The notes: generated from the letters alone by a model not told the origin. 64,000 bases of DNA from Dryocola clanedunensis subsp. sulfonylureivorans (GCF_016756775.1 NZ_JAERMU010000009.1:1-64000), one strand, 5' to 3'. Counted from the stretch's first letter, positions 25,358 to 33,648 are shown. Numbers and translations are program-made.

Positions 25358-25632
25358 CATGCATCGAGGTCATTCGCTTATTATATAGTAAGCGAGGTGA
25401 GTGTAATTTGCCTGAGGAGGTAATTCAATTTATTAAGATTGAAATGTAGATTTAAAGAAATAAAATTACATCTGCTTGCTATTTCAGTAGCTAAAAGCTA
25501 CAAAGGATAAGTGTTTAAATTTGAAAGCATAATAAGTTAACCACGAGTAAATCAAGCTCTGGCTTTATAAAATAAAGCTAGCGTCTACTGTGGTTAGGTG
25601 ATTTTATATCCAAAGCTTAAGAAGGGGGCGGT

Positions 25633-25830
25633 GTGAAGGGCGCAGAAAATGATTATGCATTATTCGAAGACGTACGCCGTGTTATAGGCAGGGCAGTAGT
25701 TGTGCTTAAAAAATCAAATCAGGATGTTAATAATAATACTGTCGGCCTGATACTACAGGAGTATGCAGGTGAAAATAGTAATTTATATCTTAACAGAATT
25801 TATACGTTGGCCAGAGATATCATGAAATAG
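25633..25830 (+). CDS. FumD-like small protein (DUF2767), copy 1
   Basis: A protein of 65 residues. FEDVRRVIGRAVVVLKKSNQ aligns with E. coli FumD/YdhZ (YREMCRVVGKVVLEMRDLGQ). It is a small, helical, soluble protein; family function is not established beyond the FumD report. The GTG start follows GGGGGCG. A diverged paralogue lies at 28356, on the other side of the serine recombinase. Confidence 0.7.
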   Translation: MKGAENDYALFEDVRRVIGRAVVVLKKSNQDVNNNTVGLILQEYAGENSNLYLNRIYTLARDIMK

Positions 25831-25889
25831 AAGGGGTATTTATTATCATGGTAAAAATAGCATGATCCATCAGTGAGTAAATTCAGATA

Positions 25890-26279
25890 ATGAAGTATAT
25901 ATTCTTCATCAGCATATTTGCAGTCCTGGCGACCAGTTGTACTCCATTTCATCCTTCTGGATGTCATAAAACCACGGCAACAAGTTTTTGTGGTTCAGGC
26001 CGCTGGGATGATCAGGATGAATGGGGGGCACAAGCTCGGGCAATCAGGGCGGCAATAAATGCCAGGCTTGTTGATCCACAACGCTGGCAAGGGAAGAAAT
26101 GCAGGTTGCATATAGAGTTTGCTGAGAATGGTACGGCTTTAAATATTTCGACCAGCGATGGTGATAGTGGATATTGCGAAGCGGTAAAATCCGCAGCTCA
26201 GAAAGCCACGTTCCCTGCCTTTAGTCATCCTGAAGTCTATCGGGACTTTCAAAAATCACGCTTTGATTTGCGCGGTTAG
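25890..26279 (+). CDS. Lipoprotein consisting of a TolA domain III
   Basis: A protein of 129 residues. A signal peptide ends in ATSC with Cys17 as the likely lipid site. The rest resembles the C-terminal domain of TolA: WQGKKCRLHIEFAENGTALN compares with YAGKTCTLRIKLAPDGMLLD, and the second disulphide Cys (GYCEAVKSAAQKATFP) is present. TolA's membrane anchor and long helix are missing. TolA III is the docking site for filamentous phage pIII and several colicins, so this could be a decoy; that is inference. No DNA relation to neighbours is evident. Confidence 0.75.
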   Translation: MKYIFFISIFAVLATSCTPFHPSGCHKTTATSFCGSGRWDDQDEWGAQARAIRAAINARLVDPQRWQGKKCRLHIEFAENGTALNISTSDGDSGYCEAVKSAAQKATFPAFSHPEVYRDFQKSRFDLRG

Positions 26280-26538
26280 GTGATCATAGGTTGTCAAGAG
26301 ATCTGCTTGTGGCTTTTAACCTTAACACCTGCAGCCCGAATAAGTTAAGCGTCAGATTATTCTCAGGTCGTCTTACCTGTGGGCATGAAACAATCGTTCA
26401 GATTGGCTGAAAGTCACATCGTGGCGATCGCTAAATTGCTATCTTCAATTCATAATCTTTTGGCAGTGCTAGTCGTTCATTACATGAAATTACAGCTATT
26501 ATTGGTGTGACTGGACTAAAAACACGCAGGGGTAATTA

Positions 26539-28068
26539 ATGAAAGCTGCCATTGCCTACTTAAGGTTCTCATCCCCATCCCAGGGGGATGGGGATTCGCT
26601 TAAGCGTCAAAAAAAATTAATAGATGAATGGCTAAAAGTTCATCCTGAATATCAGCTGGATGACACGACGTATGAAGATTTAGGCCTGAGTGCTTTTAAA
26701 GGAAAACATGCTGATTCTGGCGCATTTGCTGACTTTATGGATGCCCTGAACCATGGGGTAATTGCGGCCGGAACCGTTTTGTTAATAGAAAGTTTAGATA
26801 GGTTGTCAAGAGAAAAAATAGGAGATGCAACAGAAAGGCTTAAGCGAATATTGATCTGCGATGTCGATGTTGTAACATTGTGCGATAATACTCATTACAC
26901 TAAGGAATCTCTAAATGATCCTTATGCAATTATCAAAGCAATACTAATTGCGCAACGGGCAAATGAAGAGAGTGAGATAAAATCAAGCAGAGTGAAAGCC
27001 TCCTGGAGGAGAAAAAGAGAGGAGGCCGAGAAAACAGGTACAATTATGACACGGGCATGCCCTCGTTGGTTAAGGGTGAGTGAAGACAGAAAGTCATTCG
27101 AAGTAATTGAAGAGAATGTAAGCACAATCATTAAAATATTTGATTTACGAAAAGAAAACGCCTCATTACATCGCATTACGAAATACCTGAATGATAGAAA
27201 TATTAAAACGCTCTCTGGCGTTGAGGGACAATGGCATCCTTCCTCGATACAAAAAATCCTTAGCAACAAAGCCTTGATAGGAATTTGTACACCATCCTAT
27301 AGGGCCAGAAATCAAGGGTTGACTGAGATACATAATTATTATCCAAAGATTTTATCTGATGAGTCTTTTTTTGAAATCCAGGAGTTACGGCTAGCCCCAT
27401 TTGGCCGAGTGGTAGTTAAAGAAAATCCACTATTAATTAATCTGCTAAGAACTATTTTAAGATGTAGGTACTGTAACAGTACGATGATTGTCACCTCCGT
27501 TAGTGGCAGTCATCATGGCTATTATGCCTGCCCGATGAAGCGCTTACATCGATGTAGCGCCCCTCTCATCAAAAGAGAGATGGTCGATGATATAATAATT
27601 GGCTGTGTCTTGTTCAATGCCAGGGAGTTTGAATCGGAGCCATTGAATGTTGATAAAACAATACAATTGAATAGCAGGAATGTTGAAGTGATGCTTGAAA
27701 TAAAAAATCTCATATCTGCAATTAAACTTGCACCGGATGTGTCTTCATTGGCAGATGAGCTAAGGCTGTTAGATAAAGAATTCAAAAGAAACGAAACGGC
27801 CTTGCAGGTTATAATGTCACGAAATAAAAAGATGAACATTAAAAACATCCAGGATATGGATCTCCAAAAAAAAGATGATAGAGAACAATGCAGAAATTAC
27901 GCTTATAAAACATTCCAAACAATCACAATAGATACTGTAGCTAAAAAATGCAATATACATTTTATAACAGGACTATGCTTCAATAATTTCCCATTAACGA
28001 AAACTCTCACGGTGTCATCAATAAAAAATGCACTTTTATATATTGATGGGGAAACTGTGTATTTTTGA
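26539..28068 (+). CDS. Large serine recombinase (site-specific integrase)
   Basis: A protein of 509 residues. The resolvase domain (about 1-150) has the catalytic Ser in YLRFSSPSQ (Ser11). A recombinase domain (about 170-270) follows, then a zinc-ribbon region (CRYC in its middle, C-terminal Cys in YYACP and HRC) and a C-terminal region with predicted coiled coil. Such enzymes integrate phages or mobilise islands. AGGGG precedes the ATG. It is AT-rich relative to the tail genes, indicating separate origin. Whether it is this phage's integrase or cargo is open. Confidence 0.9.
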   Translation: MKAAIAYLRFSSPSQGDGDSLKRQKKLIDEWLKVHPEYQLDDTTYEDLGLSAFKGKHADSGAFADFMDALNHGVIAAGTVLLIESLDRLSREKIGDATERLKRILICDVDVVTLCDNTHYTKESLNDPYAIIKAILIAQRANEESEIKSSRVKASWRRKREEAEKTGTIMTRACPRWLRVSEDRKSFEVIEENVSTIIKIFDLRKENASLHRITKYLNDRNIKTLSGVEGQWHPSSIQKILSNKALIGICTPSYRARNQGLTEIHNYYPKILSDESFFEIQELRLAPFGRVVVKENPLLINLLRTILRCRYCNSTMIVTSVSGSHHGYYACPMKRLHRCSAPLIKREMVDDIIIGCVLFNAREFESEPLNVDKTIQLNSRNVEVMLEIKNLISAIKLAPDVSSLADELRLLDKEFKRNETALQVIMSRNKKMNIKNIQDMDLQKKDDREQCRNYAYKTFQTITIDTVAKKCNIHFITGLCFNNFPLTKTLTVSSIKNALLYIDGETVYF

Positions 28069-28146
28069 GTTTATAACGAGTAGCTAAGAGTTTGTGTTTC
28101 TTTGTGATAATAGTCTGATGGTCGTATGGAGAAATCTATTAATCAA

Positions 28147-28175
28147 AAAAAAAGGCCGCATTAACTGCAGCCAAC
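28147..28175 (-). terminator. Leftward terminator upstream of DUF2767 copy 2
   Basis: Read leftward, GGCTGCA-GTTAA-TGCGGCC (7 pairs, one T-G) followed by nine T. It faces the end of the recombinase gene and mirrors the terminator upstream of copy 1. Confidence 0.75.
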
Positions 28176-28355
28176 CACAAAAAGGAATTAACTTCTGATT
28201 ATAGAGATGCGGTATAAATATAATAAATGTGATGATATTTTGCCAGTCTGGAAAGTTGAAAACGTGATTTGACATTTTTATAAATAGCATTGCCTGAATG
28301 CCTTACTGATAACTATGTGATAGTTTGTAGCTTCAGTATTTAGTGAGGGATTGAT

Positions 28356-28574
28356 ATGAACGAAGAAAAAGAAGCTCAGGCCGTGTTTGAGGATGTCTGC
28401 CGCGTTATCGGCAGAGTAGTGATTATGTTGAAGCAATCAAATCAGGATGTTAACGACAGCACCATCAGCCTGATGCTACAGGCCCATGCAGGAAAGCGAG
28501 CTAATACGCACCTGCAAAAAGTATATGCGGCAGCGCGAGACATTATGAAAGAGGAAGCGAGGCAGGGTGAGTGA
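28356..28574 (+). CDS. FumD-like small protein (DUF2767), copy 2
   Basis: A protein of 72 residues with FEDVCRVIGRVVIMLKQSNQ, the same family as the gene at 25633, sharing the stretch SNQDVN and the ending RDIMK. GAGGG precedes the ATG. It is followed after 30 nt by a 57-residue protein gene, probably cotranscribed. Function unknown. Confidence 0.78.
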   Translation: MNEEKEAQAVFEDVCRVIGRVVIMLKQSNQDVNDSTISLMLQAHAGKRANTHLQKVYAAARDIMKEEARQGE

Positions 28575-28604
28575 GTTTGCAGTGAAGCTATTGAGGAGTA
28601 AGTA

Positions 28605-28778
28605 ATGAGACCACCAATCACGGACGAAGGCATACCGATGCCCGAGGCTGATATGGATGAACCGTCAGAGCGCACCATGACAGGTAGCGAAGCTTATGAA
28701 ATGGTGCTGGGCCTTTTGGATATGCGCAGAAAGAAGGAAAAGCTTGAGGCTATCAAGAAGCTGCTGGGGCAAGAGTAG
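28605..28778 (+). CDS. Small hypothetical phage protein (57 residues)
   Basis: An ATG with a strong GAGGAG site begins a charged, helical protein, MRPPITDEGIPMPEADMDEP and onward, ending KLLGQE. It is in operon with DUF2767 copy 2 and converges on rexB across a shared terminator. I do not recognise the family. Confidence 0.65.
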   Translation: MRPPITDEGIPMPEADMDEPSERTMTGSEAYEMVLGLLDMRRKKEKLEAIKKLLGQE

Positions 28779-28783
28779 GGCAA

Positions 28784-28810
28784 TAAAAACCCGGCCACCG
28801 AGCCGGGTTA
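28784..28810 (-). terminator. Bidirectional terminator between the 57-residue gene and rexB
   Basis: ACCCGGC and GCCGGGT (28789-28795/28802-28808) form a stem. Leftward it is followed by TTTTTA and overlaps the rexB stop; rightward only a short T-run follows. Confidence 0.75.
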
Positions 28811-29242
28811 TCCTTCATCATGACTAAAATTATAGAGTTGCAGAACAAGCACACAGATATGAATGAACGATGCTGCTGCAATCCCTATAGACAGTGTAGG
28901 AAGCATATATCCACTCATGCTCGAAATAAGAAGTACGCCGGAGAAAAATAAAATACCCAACTCAACAAAACTCAGGGCGTACACAATGACAACAGATGTC
29001 ATGTATCCGTATTCTCTGATCTTATCTAGTCTTCTGGTCCTGCTCCCAATGAGAAAAGTCATCGCTGCTATTAATATAGCTATCATCGTTCCTGAGTATG
29101 ATGTTAGTGCCGCACCAAGTCCATCTCGGTGGGCTGCGAACGATACCCCAGGGACAAAATGCCGAAAAGCGAAATAGCAGGCAATCACTACAGCGTATGG
29201 AATAGCGATAATGTAGATGCCAGGCATCACCTTGCTACGCAT
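28808..29242 (-). CDS. rexB: RexB, inner-membrane ion channel of Rex exclusion
   Basis: A protein of 144 residues, the length of lambda RexB, and closely similar throughout: VSFAAHRDGLGA, YSGTMIAILIAAMTFLIGSR and EYGYMTSVVIVYALSFVELG correspond to lambda RexB. It has four predicted membrane segments. RexB forms a channel that depolarises the cell when RexA is activated by infection. The start is ATG at 29242 with AGGAGGGG upstream, 16 nt after rexA; the longer frame is not used. Confidence 0.95.
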   Translation of the reverse strand: MRSKVMPGIYIIAIPYAVVIACYFAFRHFVPGVSFAAHRDGLGAALTSYSGTMIAILIAAMTFLIGSRTRRLDKIREYGYMTSVVIVYALSFVELGILFFSGVLLISSMSGYMLPTLSIGIAAASFIHICVLVLQLYNFSHDEG

Positions 29243-29258
29243 GCCCCCCTCCTGAAAG

Positions 29259-30092
29259 TTAGCTGTTGATTTTACCCACTTGGCGCTCAAGGCTGCTAAG
29301 TATAGATGCCTTCATTCTCAGGAAACAGTAACTCATTTCCTCTGCTATTTCAGCGTTTTTCACCCTTTCAATTGACGCCGAAAGATGGCCTTTTTCTGAA
29401 AGGTAGTGGTCAGCTAAAATATCACCAGCTTCATCCTTCGCTCGCATACTGATATCTGAAAATTGAGGATTAGGGTTTGATACTATGTCTTGAGTTAATT
29501 TTTTTATGTTTCGCTTGAATTTTGGTTTGATAACAATTTCAATAGAATCAAATAATTCACCTTCAATATCCTTTGCCCCCAATGTTTTCAATATGTCCCC
29601 AAAGGTCGTTGACTTAGCTTCAACCTTGACAGTAGTTCTGCCAATAAAATTCATTTTCATTACGTCCCCCTTTGAAGTACCTCTCATCAAGGGTTCTATC
29701 TTGATCTTTGTCCCTGCATCAACAAGCATGCCTTTCCCAATCAAAAAGTCGACAAGATCTGAGGTGGTTGGGCCGTAAATTGTCCTTGCAAAACCAATGA
29801 CATCCCCATCCATAAAAATGAAAGATGGAAACCCAAGAGATTCATCATCCGCAAGGCTGTTTTTGACATCTTCGACAGATGATTTTGTTTTGTTTATTTT
29901 TTGAACCAAACTTTTGTCATTGGTTTTTGTAAATAAAATTGTTTTATCATCAATTTTATGAATATAAAGGTAATTATCCCCGATTTTGAGATTATTCCCC
30001 TCTTTCAAAAGAGGGTGTATAAAATCATGCAAGCCTAAAGATAGCTTACTCTTACCTTTGCCTTGATAAACTGCATAAAAACCAGTTTTCAT
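29259..30092 (-). CDS. rexA: RexA, sensor of Rex abortive infection
   Basis: A protein of 277 residues (lambda RexA has 279) and strongly similar: YLYIHKIDDKTILFTKTNDK, SVEDVKNSLADDESLGFPSF, FARTIYGPTTSDLVDFLIGK and GDILADHYLSEKGHLSA all have near-identical lambda counterparts. RexA is a cytoplasmic DNA-binding sensor that activates RexB. A possible promoter (TTGATG, then TATAAA) lies just upstream. Unlike lambda, no cI gene precedes it. Confidence 0.95.
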   Translation of the reverse strand: MKTGFYAVYQGKGKSKLSLGLHDFIHPLLKEGNNLKIGDNYLYIHKIDDKTILFTKTNDKSLVQKINKTKSSVEDVKNSLADDESLGFPSFIFMDGDVIGFARTIYGPTTSDLVDFLIGKGMLVDAGTKIKIEPLMRGTSKGDVMKMNFIGRTTVKVEAKSTTFGDILKTLGAKDIEGELFDSIEIVIKPKFKRNIKKLTQDIVSNPNPQFSDISMRAKDEAGDILADHYLSEKGHLSASIERVKNAEIAEEMSYCFLRMKASILSSLERQVGKINS

Positions 30093-30196
30093 ATGTTATT
30101 CCGTTTTATAATTTGCGTAATGCGCTTAACATCAATCCACAACTGCAGGCATCCACTAGAATCCCTTGTCCAACCTACTAGAAGTTACCCCCAACC

Positions 30197-30538
30197 CTAC
30201 CCAAAGAAGCAGCTGTCCGGGTCTACTCTCACGACCTCAAGCGCCTCGGTAAGAGTTTCAGTGGTATCGTACAGGTGCCACTTCAAGTCCTGACGCATCC
30301 AGTAGAGCTTCCACCTTTTCAGGGAGCGAATGTACTTGATACGCACTGATGGCAGGAAGTGGGTTTCGCCTGGCTCGCCACGCCATACAGGCCGCAGCGC
30401 ACCTATTTCTATTGTCTGGTCTTCGATGTTGTAGACCATATCCAGTTCTTTTCGAACATGCTCGGGTGGCCTGATGCTGTCAACGAATGCCTTAACTTCT
30501 TTGTTGACGGCGTGATACTCAAGGTCATTGAATGCCAT
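30197..30538 (-). CDS. DUF3024 family protein
   Basis: A protein of 113 residues that fits the DUF3024 family found in phages and enteric genomes, with SIRPPEHVRKELDMVYNIED and a Trp-rich middle (KRWKLYWMRQDLKWHLYD). GGGGG precedes the ATG. It lies in the leftward set between the dinI-like operon and rexA. Molecular function is unknown. Confidence 0.8.
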   Translation of the reverse strand: MAFNDLEYHAVNKEVKAFVDSIRPPEHVRKELDMVYNIEDQTIEIGALRPVWRGEPGETHFLPSVRIKYIRSLKRWKLYWMRQDLKWHLYDTTETLTEALEVVRVDPDSCFFG

Positions 30539-30670
30539 CGATCCCCCGTGAATTCAATCGCCAATATTTTCTGGTTATGCATGGCGGCTAACCTTCAGGA
30601 TGCTATCGGAAAAATGGGCGGTTAATAACCTGGAATTTTCATCAGGGGTAAGCACCAAGACAATGCAGAT

Positions 30671-30904
30671 TTACTTCCACCGCACCTTAGCTTGTTTCAC
30701 CGCTTCCATGATTGCCCGCCCTGAGTTTTCATACTCTGGCAGAGACAGGACGTGCCAATTTCCATGCCAGAATCCAAGCAGACAGCAGCGCTCACTAGTA
30801 GTGTCTTTGATAGCGAAGGTGCGCATATCTGTCGACGGAATGGGAAGTTTCTCTCCTGGACGAGGAAAGTAGATCCTCACGCCCCCTATGATCATGTTGT
30901 CCAT
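30671..30904 (-). CDS. Hypothetical protein in dinI-like operon
   Basis: A protein of 77 residues containing two Trp and two Cys (TTSERCCLLGFWHGNWHVL). It starts 5 nt after the dinI-like stop, so it is cotranscribed and likely SOS-regulated with it. The family is not recognised. Confidence 0.6.
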   Translation of the reverse strand: MDNMIIGGVRIYFPRPGEKLPIPSTDMRTFAIKDTTSERCCLLGFWHGNWHVLSLPEYENSGRAIMEAVKQAKVRWK

Positions 30905-30909
30905 AAGCG

Positions 30910-31149
30910 CTACTCGCTAACGAGCCAGAATTCGGCCTCTTCAAACATATCTTCGACCAAGCGGTTCAGCTTCTCCTTCTCCGTTTTCGTACAGTCGCTG
31001 TTCACCGCATTGGCCTGCATTGGTTTGACGCGAACATTAGCGGCCGGGAACACACCATGCACTCGCTTTGTCAGCTCGGAGAGGATGATATCCTCAGCAC
31101 CTGGTAAACCTTCCACATTGCGTTTGTCATAAACAAGTTCAACGTACAT
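30910..31149 (-). CDS. DinI-like protein
   Basis: A protein of 79 residues. The overall layout and the ending EEAEFWLVSE match DinI (WESADDWFVSE in E. coli). DinI binds RecA filaments and modulates LexA and repressor cleavage. Phage DinI homologues tune prophage induction. A LexA box lies 18 bp upstream of the ATG. Confidence 0.88.
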   Translation of the reverse strand: MYVELVYDKRNVEGLPGAEDIILSELTKRVHGVFPAANVRVKPMQANAVNSDCTKTEKEKLNRLVEDMFEEAEFWLVSE

Positions 31150-31166
31150 AGCTTTTACCTCATCAG

Positions 31167-31182
31167 CTGGTTATACATACAG
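31167..31182 (-). promoter_or_regulatory. LexA box upstream of dinI-like gene
   Basis: CTG-N10-CAG, CTGTATGTATAACCAG read leftward, fits the SOS box. TATACT just upstream (leftward) may be the -10, with TTGATC as a poorly spaced -35. It makes the dinI-like operon SOS-inducible. Confidence 0.8.
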
Positions 31183-31334
31183 TATAATTGAAATGGAGGT
31201 AGATCAATCCCTCGCCGAGTTCTCGGCAAAAAATAGTTCAAATGACTGCATATGATTTTATCGCTAGGACACCCGTTAGAGCACCTGTGGATTTTAATTT
31301 GATGGGGGTTGTTTGTGTAACTATTTGATTTAAA

Positions 31335-31411
31335 TGGTACGCCCTACAGGGCTCGAACCTGTGACCTACGGCTTAGAAGGCCGTTGCTCTATCCAACTGA
31401 GCTAAGGGCGC
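31335..31411 (-). tRNA. argU: tRNA-Arg(TCT)
   Basis: A 77-nt cloverleaf on the leftward strand from GCGCCC to CCA, with anticodon TCT in the loop CTTCTAA and T-loop TTCGAGC. It is the argU isoacceptor for AGA codons, adjacent to folD as in E. coli. Its 3' end faces the prophage, in the arrangement used for integration by DLP12-type phages. Confidence 0.97.
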
Positions 31412-31609
31412 ACTGAAGTGCTGCTCCGAAGGGTGCGTATTATTCGGAACGCTCGGATTATACGGTCAGCACCTTTCTAGTCAATGGCTTTTCAACTGCC
31501 TGCGCGACAATTGACCGTTCTGACCGATCTTTGCCTGACAGAACGCGCGGCTTCTGACAAAATAGAAACAATCCCCCTCCTTTTTGATTACAGCGGAATT
31601 ATTCGACTG

Positions 31610-32476
31610 ATGGTAGCAAAGATTATTGACGGTAAAACGATTGCGCAGCAGGTACGGCTTGAAGTTGCTGAGAAAGTGCGTGCGCGTGTTGCAGCAGGAA
31701 AACGAGCGCCAGGCCTTGCCGTTGTGCTGGTAGGTGAGAACCCTGCATCGCAGATTTATGTTGGCAGCAAGCGCAAAGCTTGTGAAGAGGTGGGGTTCCT
31801 CTCACGCTCTTACGATTTACCCGATAACACCACGGAAGCCGAGCTGCTGGCGCTGATTGATACGCTCAACGCCGACAAAGATATCGATGGTATTCTGGTG
31901 CAGCTCCCTCTGCCAGCGGGCATCGATAATGTGAAAGTACTGGAGCGTATCGATCCGGACAAAGACGTGGATGGCTTCCATCCCTACAACGTGGGACGCC
32001 TGTGTCAGCGTTCGCCGCGCCTGCGTCCTTGTACGCCGCGCGGTATCGTGACGCTGCTTGAGCGCTACGGTATTGATACCTACGGCCTGAACGCCGTGGT
32101 CATTGGCGCATCCAACATTGTAGGCCGCCCGATGAGCATGGAGCTGCTGCTGGCTGGCTGCACGACCACCGTGACCCACCGCTTCACCAAAAACCTGCGT
32201 CAGCACGTTGAAAATGCCGATCTGGTGATCGTTGCGGTCGGCAAGCCGGGCTTCATACCTGGCGAGTGGATCAAAGAAGGCGCGATCGTTGTGGATGTCG
32301 GCATCAACCGTCTGGAGAGCGGTAAAGTGGTCGGTGACGTAAATTTTGATGAAGCCGCCGTCAAAGCCTCGTATATTACGCCGGTTCCGGGTGGCGTTGG
32401 CCCTATGACCGTCGCCACTCTTATTCAGAATACCTTGCAGGCCTGCGAGGAATATCATGATGTCGATGGAGAGTAA
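31610..32476 (+). CDS. folD: Methylenetetrahydrofolate dehydrogenase/cyclohydrolase FolD
   Basis: A protein of 288 residues, the length of E. coli FolD, and nearly identical in stretches ([53 protein letters not shown]). It interconverts methylene-, methenyl- and formyl-tetrahydrofolate with NADP for purine and formyl-Met supply. The ATG at 31610 is chosen to match the family; the frame extends further upstream without homology. The stop overlaps nothing and ybcJ follows after 1 nt. Confidence 0.97.
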   Translation: MVAKIIDGKTIAQQVRLEVAEKVRARVAAGKRAPGLAVVLVGENPASQIYVGSKRKACEEVGFLSRSYDLPDNTTEAELLALIDTLNADKDIDGILVQLPLPAGIDNVKVLERIDPDKDVDGFHPYNVGRLCQRSPRLRPCTPRGIVTLLERYGIDTYGLNAVVIGASNIVGRPMSMELLLAGCTTTVTHRFTKNLRQHVENADLVIVAVGKPGFIPGEWIKEGAIVVDVGINRLESGKVVGDVNFDEAAVKASYITPVPGGVGPMTVATLIQNTLQACEEYHDVDGE

Positions 32477-32477
32477 T

Positions 32478-32690
32478 ATGACGACCTTCTCATTAGGAAA
32501 ACACCCCCACGTTGAGCTGTGCGATCTGCTGAAGCTGGAAGGCTGGTGCGAAAGCGGCGCGCAGGCGAAAGCGGTGATTGCCGAAGGTCTGGTGACCGTA
32601 GACGGCGAAGTGGAAACCCGTAAGCGCTGTAAGATCGTCGCCGGGCAGACAGTCAGCTTCGAAACCCTGAGCATCACGGTTCAGGCGTAG
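32478..32690 (+). CDS. ybcJ: S4-type RNA-binding protein YbcJ
   Basis: A protein of 70 residues, the size of E. coli YbcJ, with an S4 motif (LKLEGWCESGAQAKAVIAEG) and KRCKIVAGQTV. It is a small RNA-binding protein of uncertain function. It is coupled to folD and followed by a strong terminator. Confidence 0.93.
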   Translation: MTTFSLGKHPHVELCDLLKLEGWCESGAQAKAVIAEGLVTVDGEVETRKRCKIVAGQTVSFETLSITVQA

Positions 32691-32706
32691 TTTTCTCTTT
32701 ACGCAA

Positions 32707-32738
32707 AAACAGGGTCGGGTTAAACCCGACCCTGTTTT
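32707..32738 (+). terminator. Terminator after folD-ybcJ
   Basis: ACAGGGTCGGG pairs with CCCGACCCTGT, followed by TTTTA. The preceding A-run makes it partly bidirectional. Confidence 0.85.
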
Positions 32739-33009
32739 ATTAGCATTATGCACTCTCTCTATTTCAGCCTTTTAAAATATACATTTTGGCATATTTGAAT
32801 ACTCCTGTTTGCTGCTATTAATTGTTTTATTTGCCTCATTTCTGGTGCTCACTCAGTGAATTATATTGATAATAATGACCCAGGCGAAATAGTCAGCGGT
32901 TACGGTCAGCTGAGCTCAAAAAATGCGTATTGCGACCTGTGGAACTTTCAGCCACGCTTGAATTTCCGAGATAAAAATACACAATCATTTACTATTAAAG
33001 GGTGTGGCA

Positions 33010-33648
33010 ATGAAACTAATTAAAGCAGCTATGCTGCCTTTATTTCTGGCTGGGTTATTTTCTTCGGCACACGCCGAAACATCCTCTGTTAACCCCGAAA
33101 GTCTGCAAATCTCGCGCGCGACGTTTTTAGCGGATGGCGAGGTTCAACTTCCCACTGATTTTCATCGCTGGGTGCATGTCGGAACCTTTGTTAAGGAAGA
33201 CGGTATCAATATCTTTGACAATACAAAAATCGAGATCCCACTGATCGGCAATACCTATATAGAACCGAGCGCCTACAACCACTATATGGCGACCGGCGAG
33301 TGGGCGGATGGTTCGCAGATTGTCAAAGAGTTTACCGAAGTGGAAGCAGATAAAAAATGCGATCTCAAAGGCACACACGTCTGCAAAACTGCCTTTGGCA
33401 CAGCTATCTTTCAGAACAACTACGCCGGCTATGGTTATATGGTCAAAGATAAACAGCGCTTCCCGAAAGCGGCAGGCAACTGGGCTTACTTCACTACCGG
33501 TCACGTTAAACCTCCGTATCCGCAAGCCGCTAAAGTTAAAGCGACCGCAGACTGCGCCGCGTGCCATATCGCCCATGCAGCCGATCAAAATTATGTGTTT
33601 GCCGCACAGAAAATTGGCCTTGAGCGTATGAATCCCAATAACAAGTAA
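33010..33648 (+). CDS. Periplasmic cytochrome P460 family protein
   Basis: A protein of 212 residues with an N-terminal signal peptide (cleavage about AHA-E). The body is a beta-sandwich of the P460 family, with a Lys-rich central part and the C-type haem motif CAACH near the end (DCAACHIAHA). Such proteins bind haem covalently and have been linked to hydroxylamine or NO oxidation or detoxification; the substrate here is unknown. ATG at 33010 is preferred to an upstream GTG. The 300 bp before it contain only the ybcJ terminator and AT-rich DNA. Confidence 0.8.
   Translation: MKLIKAAMLPLFLAGLFSSAHAETSSVNPESLQISRATFLADGEVQLPTDFHRWVHVGTFVKEDGINIFDNTKIEIPLIGNTYIEPSAYNHYMATGEWADGSQIVKEFTEVEADKKCDLKGTHVCKTAFGTAIFQNNYAGYGYMVKDKQRFPKAAGNWAYFTTGHVKPPYPQAAKVKATADCAACHIAHAADQNYVFAAQKIGLERMNPNNK

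Larger units (their letters stand above)
25162..25632. other. AT-rich spacer with two leftward terminators
   Basis: No credible gene. Two leftward terminators at 25168-25202 and 25325-25357 imply leftward short transcripts from within this spacer or from the region before the DUF2767 gene. The composition differs sharply from the tail genes. Confidence 0.5.
1..31334. mobile_element. Prophage right arm, lambda-type head and P2-type tail, ending beside argU
   Basis: Lysis, cos, packaging, head, tail and accessory genes run without interruption from the left edge to the 3' end of tRNA-Arg(TCT). The head genes match lambda in order and sequence, and the tail genes match P2 in order and family. 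All structural genes look full length and the cos site is complete, so the late region could be functional. The left end, repressor and early genes lie outside the window. The exact right attachment core cannot be set without the other end; argU is the likely site because prophages of the DLP12 type are known to use it. Confidence 0.9.

Noticed and set aside
28084..28290. 68-codon leftward frame
   Set aside because: Contains the leftward terminator at 28147-28175, so it cannot be translated from a full message.
31220..31245. GCCGAG-TT-CTCGGC hairpin near argU considered as a terminator
   Set aside because: Followed by A rightward and preceded by T leftward, so no T-run lies on the proper side for either direction.
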